DNA of 64,000 bases from Lepidostoma basale (Eukaryota; Arthropoda; Insecta; Trichoptera; Lepidostomatidae), in contig JAHDVF020000053.1 of the NCBI GenBank assembly GCA_022606425.2, positions 1,674,001 through 1,738,000 on the forward strand, written 5' to 3'. Numbering within the stretch: position 1 is the stretch's first letter; the number at the start of each line of letters is the position of its first letter. Shown here in pieces: positions 1 through 10,449 of this stretch. The position numbers and the translations under genes were made by a program. The notes beneath the pieces are model-generated. The model was not told the origin of the DNA. It worked only from the letters and a program-made list of their open reading frames with translations, and ran no database searches.

Positions 1-414
1 GCCCTACAGCCCATATCGAGCCTTAGCCTCCAGTATTCTTCGCCTCCAACTCCTCCTGTCCTCCGCTTCGACCCTCCAATCTGACACTCTTAACAATCTT
101 GGTCCATCTCTCCGAACTTCATCCTCCCATCGCAGCCTTGGTCGTCCAATTGGTCTTCTACCACCTGGGTGCCACTCCAGCAATCTTTTTAGGGTTCGCG
201 ATGACGGCATCCTCTGCACGTGACCGGCCCATCTCAGTCTATTCAGTCTGACCTGTGTGGAGAGACTGGGAGCTTTGTAAATATTGTACAGCTCGTCATT
301 ATGCCGCACTCTCCAGCCTTCACCGTCATTCACAGGCCCCAGAATTCTGCGCAGCACCCTTCTCTCAAAAGTATCCAGTCGCTCTGCAGATTTCGCTGTC
401 ATTGTCCACATCAC
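1..414 (-). mobile_element. LINE family L2, C-terminal end of RT ORF
   Basis: An open frame of 136 codons runs on the minus strand and ends at the stop at 4-6. It reads LRRILGPVNDGEGWRVRHN, RLRWAGHVQRMP, RRPIGRPRLRWEDEVRRDG and WRVEAEDRRSWRRRILEAKA, which is the region downstream of the reverse transcriptase in many insect endonuclease/RT LINEs. The catalytic domains are absent, so this is a 5'-truncated copy, cut by the window edge at its 3' end. It is the best preserved L2 piece and a second copy lies at 8182. It should be inactive. Confidence 0.85.
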
Positions 415-500
415 TTGATATATAGATTACAAAAATATTGTATTATTTTATTTATATTATTTTTGTAATCATCACTTGATATATAGATTACAAAAATAAT
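410..500. repeat. 28-bp direct repeat with internal hairpin
   Basis: The 28 bases at 410-437 recur at 471-498. Between them, 454-470 is the reverse complement of 485-500, so the second copy can fold. The first copy abuts the 5' truncation point of the L2 LINE, so the repeat may record its insertion. Confidence 0.6.
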
Positions 501-939
501 ATAAATAAAACAATCGTATGAATTAAGCAAATATAAAGAATATATTGATCGAGAAATATTCCTGTTCAAAGATGCTGCATCAAAAGTAAAAATATCCACG
601 ATGTTGTCGAACCTCCGATAGTAGAGTTCCAAAAAAGAAGTTCAAGAAACAGTTCAGGTCTAACATGTTTTTAATTTTATAATTGAAAAATGGAATCAAC
701 ATAACATTCCTTGTTTATATTTGCAATAAAATTGTTAATTAAATTCTCATTCGCATAACTTACAAAATATTTATGTTAATAGACATGATAATATCCGGCG
801 TTCCAGCACATGTTGGTATACACATGTTAACAAAATGCAAGTCATTGGGTCAAAAGTTATTTTAATTAGATTTATTTTTTGCACGAGTCAAGTGCTGAAG
901 TGTATATTAATTTTATTAATGTTCTAAATTAAAAATATC
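501..939. other. A+T-rich spacer, nothing recognised
   Basis: No ORF of note, no repeat match to other parts of the window. Confidence 0.6.
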
Positions 940-1025
940 TTCGCAGAAGTTCATTTTCAGAAGATGGCAGTGAAAGCCGAAACCGGTCGAAGCCATTAAA
1001 TGAAGTGGAATTAAACTAAATGTAT
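940..1025 (+). ncRNA. Hammerhead-like motif, family A
   Basis: Core at 958-988. cagaaga (consensus cugaaga, U4 changed to A) is followed by one extra T, a GGC/GCC stem II (966-968 with 976-978), GAAA (979-982) and CCGGTC, so that ACCGGU is a self-complementary stem III ending in the GUC cleavage triplet. Bases after the triplet (gaag) can pair with the uuuu/c run before the core. The downstream block gtggaattaaactaaat recurs in the other family A copies at 4090, 15540 and 37410. Confidence 0.55.
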
Positions 1026-1433
1026 TATATATATGATACATCTAAAAATGTAAAAACAAATTAAATATACCAGTATATTGGTTTAATGCAAATATTCAAA
1101 TCATACACCTACACATGGGTATACCATTAATAAATTCTAAATAACCTCTTAAATACATATATATCTTTCATTTCCTTTATAAAGTTTAGAACTATTTAGG
1201 TGGTTTTTGGATCTTAATATTGTATATGAACTTTAATTTACCTAATCGCATAGATATAGCTTTTCTTTACCAAACATATAATAATCTTTTTCGGCGGCGT
1301 ATAACATTTTATTTTATAATTTTTGATTATTTAGATCAACGTGTTTTTATTTGTTTGTGTAAGGTAATGCCTGGTTAATAGATTTTAGTGAGTTGTCATA
1401 TTCATCAGGAATCTGATGCATACGTTGTGGTTC
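1026..1433. other. A+T-rich spacer, nothing recognised
   Basis: No coding potential and no similarity seen to repeats elsewhere in the window. Confidence 0.55.
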
Positions 1434-1576
1434 ATACAGATTCCTGTTGGCTACAGTCCCCCTGGAAGACCACCAAAAATATGTAGGGATTTCTGGAAGT
1501 CAACTTCCCAAGTGAAGCCAGCCTAACAAAAGGAAACGAACCAAGGCGCAAGGGTTATAAAGGAGAAGAAGTTATA
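1434..1576 (+). mobile_element. LINE family L3, 3' end fragment
   Basis: Contains cccctggaagaccaccaaa (PGRPPK) and the ending 'caacttcccaagtgaagccagcctaac ... ggttataaaggagaagaag', which matches the L3 tail at 38105-38225. It is a short 5'-truncated copy with an AAG-type end. Confidence 0.6.
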
Positions 1577-2384
1577 TTACAAATATCAATAATAATTGCT
1601 GTTTTTTTTAATTTCATAATAGCGTATTGTAAATTAATAATAAAGAAAAAAAAATTCTCGTAATGCGTAAATTAATTGAAAACCGCACAGGAAATTATTT
1701 TTCCGTGTTTAAACACGACAACTTCGGACCGTCCATGTCTGTAGAACAGTACCCACAGGTAAGCAGGTACGATCGTGTACTTAATCTTTGGAATAACTGG
1801 CTTGTTTCTTTCTCGGTATGCCCTTTTTTGGAGAGGATCGGCGCGTGACTAGGTCGCGAAAATTCGCGTGATCAATTAGGTCACGTAGAAATCCAGTACT
1901 TGCCGTGGATCGGTGCAAAAAAACCGACGGCGAAGTGGTCGCGCTACAACGAAAAAATAGTAGAATCAACGTCGAGTGTGCGTATGCGTGTTCAAGCTGT
2001 CGCTCGCAACGCAGCTCTTGCGGGTTTTCTATGCGTTTTTGCGGAAAAACGCGCCAACTAATGAGGTAATTGTTTTTTATGCGTCGAATGGTAAATCACG
2101 AGGCTTTTATTATCGCAAGCGTTGTAGTTTTTTCTATCGCTGTAAAAATATTTAATCAGACATCAAAGAAAAATACGTGTCCTTGTAAAGTACTCCTTTC
2201 AAGATGGAATTTTAAATGCCTGTTATGTGGTGCTTGCATGATACATTCATTAAATGACAATAAAAATAACATTGCATCACAAAGCTGCGATTAAAGTTCC
2301 AAGAAAAAAATCTTTCTTTTTATAAAACTTATTACAACTCTAAAAAACTAATACGGTGTAAAATTTCTTATTAAATTATTATTA
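1577..2384. other. Spacer, moderately G+C in 1690-2060
   Basis: No convincing gene. The CG-containing stretch 1850-2050 (cgcgaaaattcgcg palindrome at 1856) differs from the surrounding A+T-rich DNA and does not match other repeats here, so it may be unique sequence. Confidence 0.45.
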
Positions 2385-2900
2385 AATATGTGAATGAAAA
2401 CGTCTAGAGTTTTTCTGGATGTTTTATTATGTTATACAAAAATGATTTGTTTCATCTTCTAATACAAAACATTGATAAATGTTTTTTTAGATAAACTTAA
2501 GGCGTTAACACCAAGGAATTTCATAATGACGAATTTTTATGAATTAAAAAGTTGTTTTTTACACATTTAAGTTAATTGAATTTGGTGAGAAAAATAAACT
2601 TAAATGTGGAAAACACAGTGTTTTAAGTCATAAAAATTAGTCATAAATAAATGCATCATTTGATAATACTTTAGAAAGACGAAACATGGCATTCTCACAA
2701 CACATATTAAAACTTCATATTTTCACAAAATGTGTTAGTATGATTTATTGTTTCTTGAACATTGATGTAAAATTCGAAATTAAATTATTATTTTATCACA
2801 TGACACACTTGATGATGCCTTAGTAAGGCAATATATGTCATTCTAATAAAATAATATTCGACGTCTAAAAAATATACGTTTTCATTCGTATTAATTACAA
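2385..2900. repeat. Cluster of family E palindrome arms
   Basis: Decayed E arms in both orientations: minus at about 2388-2480, plus at about 2651-2700 with ttgataat .. gaaacatggc (core 2660-2690), a minus tail ttattgtttcttgaac at about 2748, and a plus arm at 2808 reading ttgatgatgcctt .. aaggc .. atatgtc and then the E tail. The second plus copy has G8 where most E copies have A8. The hammerhead layout is recognisable but each copy has lost core bases. Confidence 0.55.
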
Positions 2901-3211
2901 TTTATTACTCGTTTTTTATTTTATTTTTATTTTATTTTTATTATCGAGGGTAACAAACAGCAATTACAGTATATGAGTATAAACACATAGAGACAATAAA
3001 ACAAGGCCAATAACATTTTTAGTACTTATGCACACTCGTATATTTATACGTAGTTTTAATAAAGGAGCTAGTAATCTGGCGAGTTCATTTTCAATTTTGT
3101 ATAATATTTTGAATGAAATAATGGTCCTATTTTCTCGGAAATTATTTGACCACTCATATTTATATTCAAAGCTAAAGCTTATAGCTACCTTAAAATAAGG
3201 CTACGTAAACG
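2901..3211. other. A+T-rich spacer
   Basis: Contains a short (tattttattttta)-like run at 2920-2940. Nothing else recognised. Confidence 0.5.
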
Positions 3212-3440
3212 TACATATCGCACGCTTAATAGTAAACTGGCCGATTATGGTTTAGGTCACAATTGAGTTACCATTAGACAGAGGCTTGTGTTAACGCTAT
3301 CCATCTATTTTTCACAATGTTAACGCTATCCATTCGTACGTGTTTTTCGACTGTTTTTGTTAAAACACCGACTCATGTCAGATTGAGCATAACTTGCTTT
3401 TTTGAGTTAAGCCAGTGTTCTATTAAGCGTGCGATATGTA
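3212..3440. mobile_element. MITE-like element, 19-bp perfect terminal inverted repeats
   Basis: 3214-3232 (catatcgcacgcttaatag) is exactly repeated in inverse at 3420-3438, each flanked outside by TA. A TA target duplication and short TIR fit a Tc1/mariner-type non-autonomous element. An internal direct repeat gttaacgctatccat occurs at about 3291 and 3318. No transposase is present. Confidence 0.65.
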
Positions 3441-3867
3441 GTTATTGATAAACTTTTATTATGAATGGGAATAGTAGAAATAATGTTTCTCGCCAAGGCA
3501 TTATCTTAATTATTAATATTAATGACAAAAGTCTTATGTAACAAATACTTCAAAAAATATTAAGTTGTCTGCATCTTTGGAGTCAAACTTGCTTACGTGT
3601 TCATGGTTTGATATATTCCAATTTGACGCCCTAACTGTATCGTATTTCCAACATATTTTTAATTTAAATTGAATTATTTTATCATATAACTTATTTCCAT
3701 TGATCATTATCTGTTGACATGTCTTATTTATAAGCAATTCTCAAAGAAAAAAATGAGCAATTATTTTTTAAATAACTTATCAGAATGACCTAAGCAAAGA
3801 TCAATGGGTATACTATAATATTAAAGGTAAAATCGCATTAATGATTTGGTTGTTAATATTATTTATA
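3441..3867. other. A+T-rich spacer
   Basis: A 67-codon frame on the minus strand (3534-3737) has no recognisable domain and is probably chance. Confidence 0.5.
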
Positions 3868-3970
3868 AATTAAAACACTGTTTTTACCACTTTTGAGTAT
3901 ACTTTTCTGGAGAACGACCGATGATGAAGGTGTAAGCCTTCGAAACGTGGATAAAGCAGTGTTTTTATTT
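3868..3970 (+). ncRNA. Hammerhead-like motif in palindrome, family I
   Basis: Core 3918-3949: ccgatga (U4 to C), extra T, stem II gaagg/ccttc (3926-3930 with 3937-3941), GAAA, then CGTG in place of CGTC. It is flanked by inverted arms: taaaacactgtttttaccac at 3871 and its inverse from 3947. The cleavage triplet is GUG, so this copy is probably dead. A relative on the opposite strand is at 44335. Confidence 0.5.
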
Positions 3971-4039
3971 ATAAAAAAATTATTGTCATGGAATTACACA
4001 GTTTTTACGCCTTAAGTATATCTTAAAATTAATGTTATT

Positions 4040-4120
4040 TAGTTTCTGATTAAAGACAAGTTGGCAGCAAGCTGCCAAAACCGGTGACGTAAACACAAGT
4101 GGAAACCTACTAAATATATA
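4040..4120 (+). ncRNA. Hammerhead-like motif, family A, decayed
   Basis: Long stem II ttggcagc/gctgccaa is followed by AAAACCGGTG, matching family A (GAAACCGGTC) with changes at G12 and C17. The 5' core is degraded. The downstream acacaagtggaaacctactaaat is the family A flank. Confidence 0.5.
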
Positions 4121-4303
4121 ATAATAATGAAATTTAGTATCAGTTTTCTTTATTTAATATCTGATTAAATAAGTTTTTCAAAACCATTGCGTCAGCAACG
4201 ATAATTGCCGTCTATTTGTTGAAATGAAACAGTCATTTTATTATTTTAAGCATTAATTGGTTACACCGAAATTAGCCTAAGCATGAACTTAATTACAATC
4301 ATA

Positions 4304-4690
4304 GTCTTCTCCTTCAGCCTGTTGTGACCGTTCACTCCTGGACGTAGGCCTCCTCTCGTATTTTCCACTCCCTTCTATCCTGAGCGATCCGCACCCAGGC
4401 ACTTCCAGCACTCTTCCGAACTGTGGGCATTAACTCAACGCTTTGCCGTTCTCAAGCACCAGCACAGCAGTCGCCTTGTCCATTTTTCATCTGGGTCACG
4501 ATCGTCGTGCCCCGCCCAACGCCACTTAAGGGTCGCAGCCAACTTGATGACGAGGGCGCGACTTTTGTCCTCGTTCATATATCCTCTTTTCTGACTCTGT
4601 CCTGTAAGCTGATACCCAACATGCCTCTCTTCATTGCTCTCTATGTAACTCTCAGCTTGTTGGCACCTTTTTTGACATTTGACTATCCTA
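4304..4690 (-). mobile_element. RTE-like LINE (L5), C-terminal fragment
   Basis: On the minus strand the frame reads KLAATLKWRWAGHDDRDPDE followed by WTRRLLCW. The downstream part (after a frameshift) reads as AWVRIAQDRREW, the usual C-terminus of insect RTE-type elements. The 3' end includes cctggacgtaggcctcc, a signature shared with the 75-bp copy at 60425. It is 5'-truncated and frame-broken. Confidence 0.75.
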
Positions 4691-4824
4691 ATAACATATA
4701 TGAACACCAAAATTACAATAACTAGATGCAATCGGCGTTAATTTTATCACAAGTCATAATGGACGTAAACTTATACGTTATTTATTCTAATTTAATTAAT
4801 TCAATGATAAAAAAAATTATAAAT

Positions 4825-4905
4825 TATAATACATTTGATAATGCCTAAGCAAGATAAAACATGCCCATGAAATAAAATAAAACTTCTGAAAAAAATAAGT
4901 TTGGT
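4825..4905 (+). repeat. Family E arm with hammerhead-like core
   Basis: TTGATAA at 4835-4841, then T and GCCT, and aaaacatgcc in place of gaaacatgtc. The E flank 'aaataaaataaaacttct' follows. U3 and A8 are both present. The cleavage triplet is lost. Confidence 0.55.
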
Positions 4906-4917
4906 ATTAACGGTTTG

Positions 4918-5720
4918 ATATCAATAAAAGTGTCATACAGGGTTGCGTAATGTCCCCGTGGTTATTTAATCTATATGTGGACAAGTGTATGAAAGAGCTG
5001 AAAGGGTTGGATGTAGGTGCCAAAATGAGCGGAGTGTCAGTAAGCTGTCTCTTGTATACGTATGACGCTGTCCTATTTGCAGACAACGAGCATGAACTAC
5101 AAGTCCTGTTGAATAATATGAATAGTATATATGAGGTATGCATGCGAAATGATCTGATGATGAATGTTAATAAGTCCAAGGTAATAATAAGGTAATAAGG
5201 TAATAAGGTAATAATAATTTTTGAAAAACAAGAAATCATCACAGTCTGCAACATTAGCGTGAATGGTGAAAATTTGGAGCAAGTAGATACGTTCGTGTAT
5301 TTAGGTAGTATGTTTACAAAAGATGGGCGAGTGGAGAGGGATATTGAAAGAAGAGTTGAGGCAGGCAACAAAGTGAATGGTGCACTTAAAGTTGTCATCG
5401 CAAACAAAAATTTATCCAAAAAAGCTAGAATGGCAGTGCACAACGGTGTTCTTCTACCGACCCTTATGTATGAAAGCGAAGCATGGAACTGGCAAAAGAA
5501 GTAAATGCAGTAGAAATGAGATCTCTTAGACGAATGTGCGAATAGAGTGTCGAATGAAAATATAAGAAGTGAATGCGGTGGGAATTATGGTGGGAAATGA
5601 TCATTAAGATGGGTTAGACATATGAAAAGAATGAATGAAGAAATAATGGTAAAAAATATATATATTAACGATGTTAATGAAACAAGAAATAGAGGAAGAC
5701 CGAGCCATGAGGAACAACAA
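4918..5720 (+). mobile_element. L1 LINE, RT palm to C-terminus, degraded
   Basis: This is the longest L1 coding remnant. From 4926 it reads VIQGCVMSPWLFNLYVDK, an RT palm block, then SCLLYTYDAVLFAD, where the catalytic YADD has become YTYD (codons 5055-5066), so the active site is lost. It continues with MMNVNKSKV, then from about 5259 VNGENLEQVDTFVYLGSMFT, then KARMAVHNGVLLPTLMYESE, the thumb region. After 5500 the frame is broken and only traces of the SLRRMC and RGRP blocks remain. No L1 3' tail is seen. An internal GGTAATAA microsatellite expansion (5178-5217) interrupts the frame. Confidence 0.85.
5178..5217 (+). repeat. (ggtaataa)n microsatellite inside L1
   Basis: Four to five imperfect copies of ggtaata(a) lie where the RT frame stops. 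Slippage at aaggtaataata of the RT sequence is the likely origin. Confidence 0.75.
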
Positions 5721-5774
5721 CAACAAGATATAATATTATATATTTATAAGCGAATCGTTTAAGCAAATCCATAT

Positions 5775-6180
5775 GTTCGCTTCTTCTTCTTCTTCTGGTT
5801 TATTTAGGACTGCGTTCTGTTATTTTTCGGGGCCTGTTCCTGGGATGTAGATGTCCAACTGTCTCGCCATCTTTGGGTGGTCTTCCTGGAGGTCGATTTC
5901 CTGTTTGTTCTTTATTTGCGGCTATATTTATCACTCTTTCAACATGATCTCTCCTGTAGTGTCTTCTCAGACTGCCCCATCGCAAGGACATCTTCCCCAT
6001 TGCAGATCTTTCTTAATTCAGAATTTCTTACTCTGTTACCGAGTGTCGTTCCCGAAACGGTTCGGAGAGTCTTCATTTCTGTGGTTCTTATAAGACTTTT
6101 TGTTCTGATGGTGTCAACTCTCGTTTCTATTCATTATAGGACGTACGCATGTCTTGTAGATTCGTATTTTGCTCTCCTTT
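5775..6180 (-). mobile_element. L3 LINE, C-terminal fragment
   Basis: The minus strand carries MGKMSLRWGSLRRHYRRDHV then NRPPGRPPKDGETV in one frame, the block after the RT in L3 elements, and ends in a (cttctt)n run that is the complement of the AAG-type tail. It is frame-broken and lacks the catalytic RT. Confidence 0.75.
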
Positions 6181-6209
6181 AGTATATATTATCTTATTTA
6201 TTAAATAAA

Positions 6210-6707
6210 TGGTGTTCTCCTACCAACCCATATGTATGGAAGCGAAGCATAGAACTGGCAAAAGAAGGATGAAAGTAGAATAAATGCAGTAGAAATGAGA
6301 TATCTTAGACGAATGTGTGGATACTCTGTGTATGATAGAGTGTCGAATGAAAATATACAAAGTGAATGCGGTGCGAATGATGGTGTCATGAACAAAATAA
6401 TGAAAGGATCATTAAGATGGTTTGGACATACGGAAAGAATGAATAAAGAAAGAATGATAAAAAAATTATATGTTAATGATGTAAATGGAACCAGAAATTT
6501 CTAGAGGAAGACCGAGGAAAACGTGGCACGATCAAATAAATCAAATATTGAATGTCGGCCATGTGAGGAGTCAGAGAAATCGAAAAAATGACACGATGTA
6601 TGAATGTTGAGGAATCGAGAGAAATATATCAGGAAAGAAAAGTGTGGCAGTCCATTATTTCTGCCTACCCCTTCGGGGAGACGGCGTGATGGTTAGTTAG
6701 TTAATTT
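6210..6707 (+). mobile_element. L1 LINE 5'-truncated insertion with 13-bp TSD
   Basis: A 498-bp insertion bounded by tttattaaataaa at 6197-6209 and again at 6708-6720. It starts in the thumb region (ggtgttctcctaccaacccatatgtatgg) and contains MRYLRRMCGYSVYDRVSNEN, MNKIMKGSLRWFGHTERM, then the RGRP block after a frameshift at about 6500. It ends cctaccccttcggggagacggcgtgatgg plus (ttag)n. The intact duplication suggests a relatively recent event despite frame damage. Confidence 0.85.
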
Positions 6708-6720
6708 TTTATTAAATAAA

Positions 6721-7204
6721 CGCTGGTCCTATCTGCATACTTCTTCGGAGACCGGCCACAGCTCATCGCGTGCAGATTTCCTTTAACACGTTCACTGCTT
6801 AATTCGTCGAGAACATACTTGATCAGCGTGCATTCACGGCGATTGATTAGTTATGCGTAACTCTCGACTCACGCACCGCTAACAAGTGATTTGAACAGAC
6901 GGGCACAGCACTGCTTTACGTACTGTAAATGTTTATGGACGAATAATCATTTAAATCAATAAGGAGTACCTACCGCTTGGTCATGACTTGTGCACACATA
7001 GATGCGTTCTATACATACTTTGTAGTCCTGCTGGGCGTTTCATGAATTTGAAAAGTGTTCTAATTGCGTAGGTTACATTATAGAAGTCAGCAATCAATAC
7101 AGCATGTACCAAAATATTACCCATCAACTCGAACGGGTAACCGACCATACCTGACCTTATTTAACGGGGAACAGAAGCATGCTAATTCTGTACTAAGATT
7201 ACAT
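6721..7204. other. Spacer of mixed composition
   Basis: 6740-6920 is about half G+C (tcggagaccggccacagctcatcgc) unlike its surroundings and does not match other parts of the window. A short ORF from 7064 shows no domain. It could be unique host DNA or a remnant of an unrecognised transposon. Confidence 0.4.
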
Positions 7205-7740
7205 AATAACTTTTTTTTTGTATACAACAGGTCGTTTGAATGTACAATTTATTTTTAGCTATTATATTGATTCTTCAGAAATGAAACGATAAGGTCTGTC
7301 TGTGGTGTTGAAGACATAGTGAGATGGGGAAGAAGCAGAAGACGCTTTTGGAGAGACCACGTGGACCGCATGGAGAATATAAGAATTTCTAATTGTTAAA
7401 GATGAAAACCCAAGCAGCAAGAGATTACCAGGAAGGCCGCCGAAGAGATGGAGAGATGGCTGGACATCATCATCCCAGGACAGCCTGCCGTCACAAACAG
7501 GTCATACGACCTAAACTAAGAGGAAGAAGAATAAGAAGAAGATATTGATTCTCATGACATGTGATAGGTAGCCAGTCTATCATCATTTTATTGTCTCGTG
7601 AATTCTACACCATATCAAAGACAATATGAGAATCACACTGCCATCACCGGGAATCGAACCTGGGACCTTTCACTAAAGGAGAAAGGGACACACTTGGCAG
7701 TCATAGTTTTTGCATCTCTGCCAACGAGGGTAGCTTCTTA
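7205..7740 (-). mobile_element. tRNA-derived SINE, type A, split by an L3 insertion
   Basis: Minus strand. The 3' end at 7205-7274 carries the type A tail (tttttttttgtatacaacaggtcgttt), and the body and head continue at 7542-7740. Pol III B box complement gggaatcgaacc is at about 7658. The head carries a duplicated or inserted stretch (aaaggagaaagggacaca). Confidence 0.8.
7275..7541 (+). mobile_element. L3 LINE 3' end inserted in SINE with 11-bp TSD
   Basis: Bounded by atattgattct at 7264-7274 and 7542-7552. It reads VEDIVRWGRSRRRFWRDHVD in part, then aggaaggccgccgaagagatgg (GRPPKRW), a conserved untranslated end 'caaacaggtcatacgacctaaactaagaggaag', and an AAG-rich tail. The same 3' end lies inverted at 60590. 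Confidence 0.85.
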
Positions 7741-7796
7741 AACATAGAGTGTTCATATTATTAAATCCTACATTGCCGAATTTTTTTAATTTAAAT

Positions 7797-7985
7797 TGAA
7801 CCCAATTACTGTTTACGATTTATTCTTAGCTATTATATTGATTCTATGACATGTGATAGGTTGCCAGTCTATCGCCATTTTATTGTCGCGTGAACTCTAA
7901 ACCAGACCAATGACAGTATAAGCATCACACTGCCATTGCCGGGAATCGTTCCTGGACCTTTGTTGTGACAGTCATCACTCTTGTT
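7797..7985 (-). mobile_element. tRNA-derived SINE, type A, second copy in tandem
   Basis: Starts inside the type A tail (cccaattactgtttac) and runs through the body (ctatcgccattttattgtc) to a damaged head, where B box complement gggaatcg is followed by ttcctggacc. It lies 57 bp from the previous copy in the same orientation. Confidence 0.75.
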
Positions 7986-8181
7986 TCTTAAAGCTACGAC
8001 TGCCAGACTAACTTAAAATTCAAGCTTTAAAACTATGAAATTCTATATTGATAATTTAAAAAAAAAGTTTTTTCCATTTTTAGTTCATTATGTATGAGCA
8101 ATTCAGACGTTGAATCTAATCGTCTCGGATTTGAACATTTTCAGTGTCAGCGAGGCAGTGTTCATAAAAAAATATATTATA

Positions 8182-8370
8182 AATTCTGGAAAGAGTACTA
8201 GAAGACAATTGGACCACCAATGGGAGGATGAAGTTGGAAGATATGGGGCGAAGTTGTTACGAGTATCAGATTGGAGGGTCGAAGCGGAGGACAGGAGGAA
8301 TTGGAGGCGAAGAATACTGGAGGCTAAGGCTCGATATGGGCTGTAGGGCCATCGAAGAAGAAGAAAGAAG
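8182..8370 (+). mobile_element. L2 LINE, 3' end
   Basis: The plus frame ends QWEDEVGRYGAKLLRVSDWR then VEAEDRRNWRRRILEAKARY and a stop, matching the L2 copy at 1-414. The 3' sequence ends 'gggccatcgaagaagaagaaagaagg'. It is the best view of the L2 tail in the window. Confidence 0.85.
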
Positions 8371-8599
8371 GAAACAGTACTGTCTCACTGACGTCGACAT
8401 ATTTGGGTTCCTTCTGATATGTATTATTTTTTGGTTTCATGTTGTTGTTTTATCTTTGTTACACTGTTTTGTGTCCAAATGAGTGGCCTAAATGTTTTTC
8501 GTTTGTAATGTCTGATTTGTGTATTATGTATAAATAAATAAATTAAATAAATATAAATTTATAAATTAAGTAAATCATTCGAAACATGACGCCTGAACT
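8371..8599. other. Spacer
   Basis: A+T-rich, ends in (ataaataaat)n. Nothing recognised. Confidence 0.5.
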
Positions 8600-8830
8600 T
8601 ACTTACTAACTTCCTATGGCCATACAACTCTTGAAGAGTTTAGCCTCCTTGATGATTTTTCACCAAGCTCCTCGATCCTGCGCCTTTTGCTCCCAGCAGT
8701 CCGATTCGCCCAACCTAGCCAGATCAGCCAGAACATTGTCCTTCCTAGAGGTCTTACTCCAGTCGGTCTGGACGCGTACAGGATATTGATTGCTCTGGTC
8801 TCTTCGGTTCGACATACGTGCCCAATAGAC
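8600..8830 (-). mobile_element. LINE family L6, C-terminal fragment
   Basis: The minus strand translates to DNVLADLARLGESDCWEQKA followed by QDRGAWW and a KEAKLFK-like end, a typical LINE C-terminus (DL..LG...W...AQDR..W...V.EAK). A related copy on the plus strand is at 49495. Confidence 0.6.
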
Positions 8831-9735
8831 GCCTAAAACAAAATTTAAAAGTAGAAAATATATAATATTATATACTACAGTTGCCTGTGTAAAGGCGTAT
8901 AACTTTATGTACGATCAGACAACAGTTATAATATTGAACCTATTCTTCAACCGTTATAAAACTTAAACGTCAAGAAAACTTATCGTCACGAACGCTCCAC
9001 AATTTTAAAATTAAATACCAATTAATCCAGAAACAAACGAAAATGAGCCAGTCTTCGTGTATTAAATACGGCTGAGTGATCACTGTGCCCGGGGAACGGT
9101 GGCGGCCCAATTTCTGTGACACTTTTACATCGGTAAAGGAAAGAAAGCGAAACGCTTCTCGCATTTATTATTTTAATTCGACGCCATTTGAATTTAAGTA
9201 CAGGGTGTCCGATACGCTGTGGTCGTAGGGAGATCTTGTGACGCGATAAACCCCCCATTTCACGGTGCTACACACCTGTACTTCTTCTTGCATGTGTGCA
9301 TTTCTACTTATAGTTACATATACGTTTGCTTGTGTAAGTGTTAGTATACATTGACTACCCCAATTAAGAAGGTAGCAGGCAACTCAACTTGGCCATTTTC
9401 AAATTCATATTCTAAATTTAAACCTTATTTCTGGACGTTTGAATAATACTCGTTTTCTTTACTCATTATAAATTATAAAAGAAATGATTTCAATTTTTAA
9501 TTGTATCTCAATAGAGACGAAGAAACAAACTGGAAACTGAATATGGATGATCAAGGTGTTTACAGGACTTATGACCTGTCATTAGTTGGGTTAAGCGCAC
9601 GCTTTATGTAATTACAACATTCCCCATTCCACCATTGTTATTATGATCATGCATGATACATGAAAAAAAAAATAAAAGAAATGATTTCAAATTAAAAAAA
9701 AACATTTTACTTCGAATATAAAATGTAAATAGAGA
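8831..9735. other. Spacer, no gene recognised
   Basis: 9040-9260 is richer in G+C (cccggggaacggtggcggccc) and carries overlapping short minus-strand frames without domains. The rest is A+T-rich. Confidence 0.45.
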
Positions 9736-9868
9736 AATCGACGTGCGTGCATGACACGATGTATGAATGTTGAGGAAGCGAGAGTAGTATGTCATCAAAG
9801 AACAGTATTCTATTATTTCTACCCACCTCTTCAGGGAAAAGGCGTGATGGGTAGTTAGTTAGTTAGTT
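9736..9868 (+). mobile_element. L1 LINE 3' end
   Basis: Starts in the RACMTRCMNVEEA region (cgtgcatgacacgatgtatgaatg) and ends ctcttcagggaaaaggcgtgatggg with (tagt)n tail at 9850-9868. Confidence 0.8.
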
Positions 9869-9920
9869 AAAACGAAAGTAATCAATATTATTGAATATTC
9901 AAAATTCATTGCAACCTACC

Positions 9921-10175
9921 GTAGGTGAAGAGATTCGAAGAACCTGCAAAATTAATGATATAGTGATGAAGTAGACAAAGAAGATGATTCTGGAGGGACC
10001 ACATCGAAAGGATGGACCCAGCGAAGTTTCCCAAAATCGTGATGCACGAGTCTCCAAAGGGCCATCGACAACTAGGACAGCCACCAAAGAGATGGAGTGA
10101 AAGCTAGCTGTCTTCTACATAAAGACGAACTTCTTGGCAGAGTAGCAACAGCTATGACTGTTACACCTTAGGTCC
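9921..10175 (+). mobile_element. L3-like LINE fragment
   Basis: Plus strand reads EEIRRTCKINDIVMK, then a DHIERMDP-like block and GQPPKRWSES in shifted frames, the post-RT segment of L3. It ends abruptly against a SINE at 10180. Confidence 0.65.
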
Positions 10176-10179
10176 CTGG

Positions 10180-10355
10180 ATCCATTATCGGCAATAGCAG
10201 TATAATTCTCGTACTGTTTTTAGTATGATGCATAAGTGACAATACAATGGCGATAGATTAGTTATACATATATCACATGTCGTGAGAATTAATATAGCTA
10301 TACTATTAAGATCATTTTGGCTCGGGCTATAGTGATGTAAAAAGCTGAACAACGT

Positions 10356-10388
<33 letters not shown>
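10180..10388 (+). mobile_element. tRNA-derived SINE, type B end, 5' truncated
   Basis: Carries the shared body (aatggcgatagattagtt .. tatcacatgtcgtgagaatt) and the type B end (ttggctcgggctatagtgatgtaaaaagc) followed by (ata)n. The tRNA-like head is mostly missing. Confidence 0.7.
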
Positions 10389-10389
<1 letters not shown>

Positions 10390-10449
10390 TTTTGTTGAAT
10401 TATAATAAAAATGAAGAAGAAAAAGATAATGAAGTACATAATTTTTTTA

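Noticed and set aside
4907..5443. 178-codon minus-strand protein
   Set aside because: It is the antisense shadow of the L1 RT fragment on the plus strand.
4918..5720. Active reverse transcriptase
   Set aside because: YADD is YTYD and the frame is broken by the microsatellite and several shifts.
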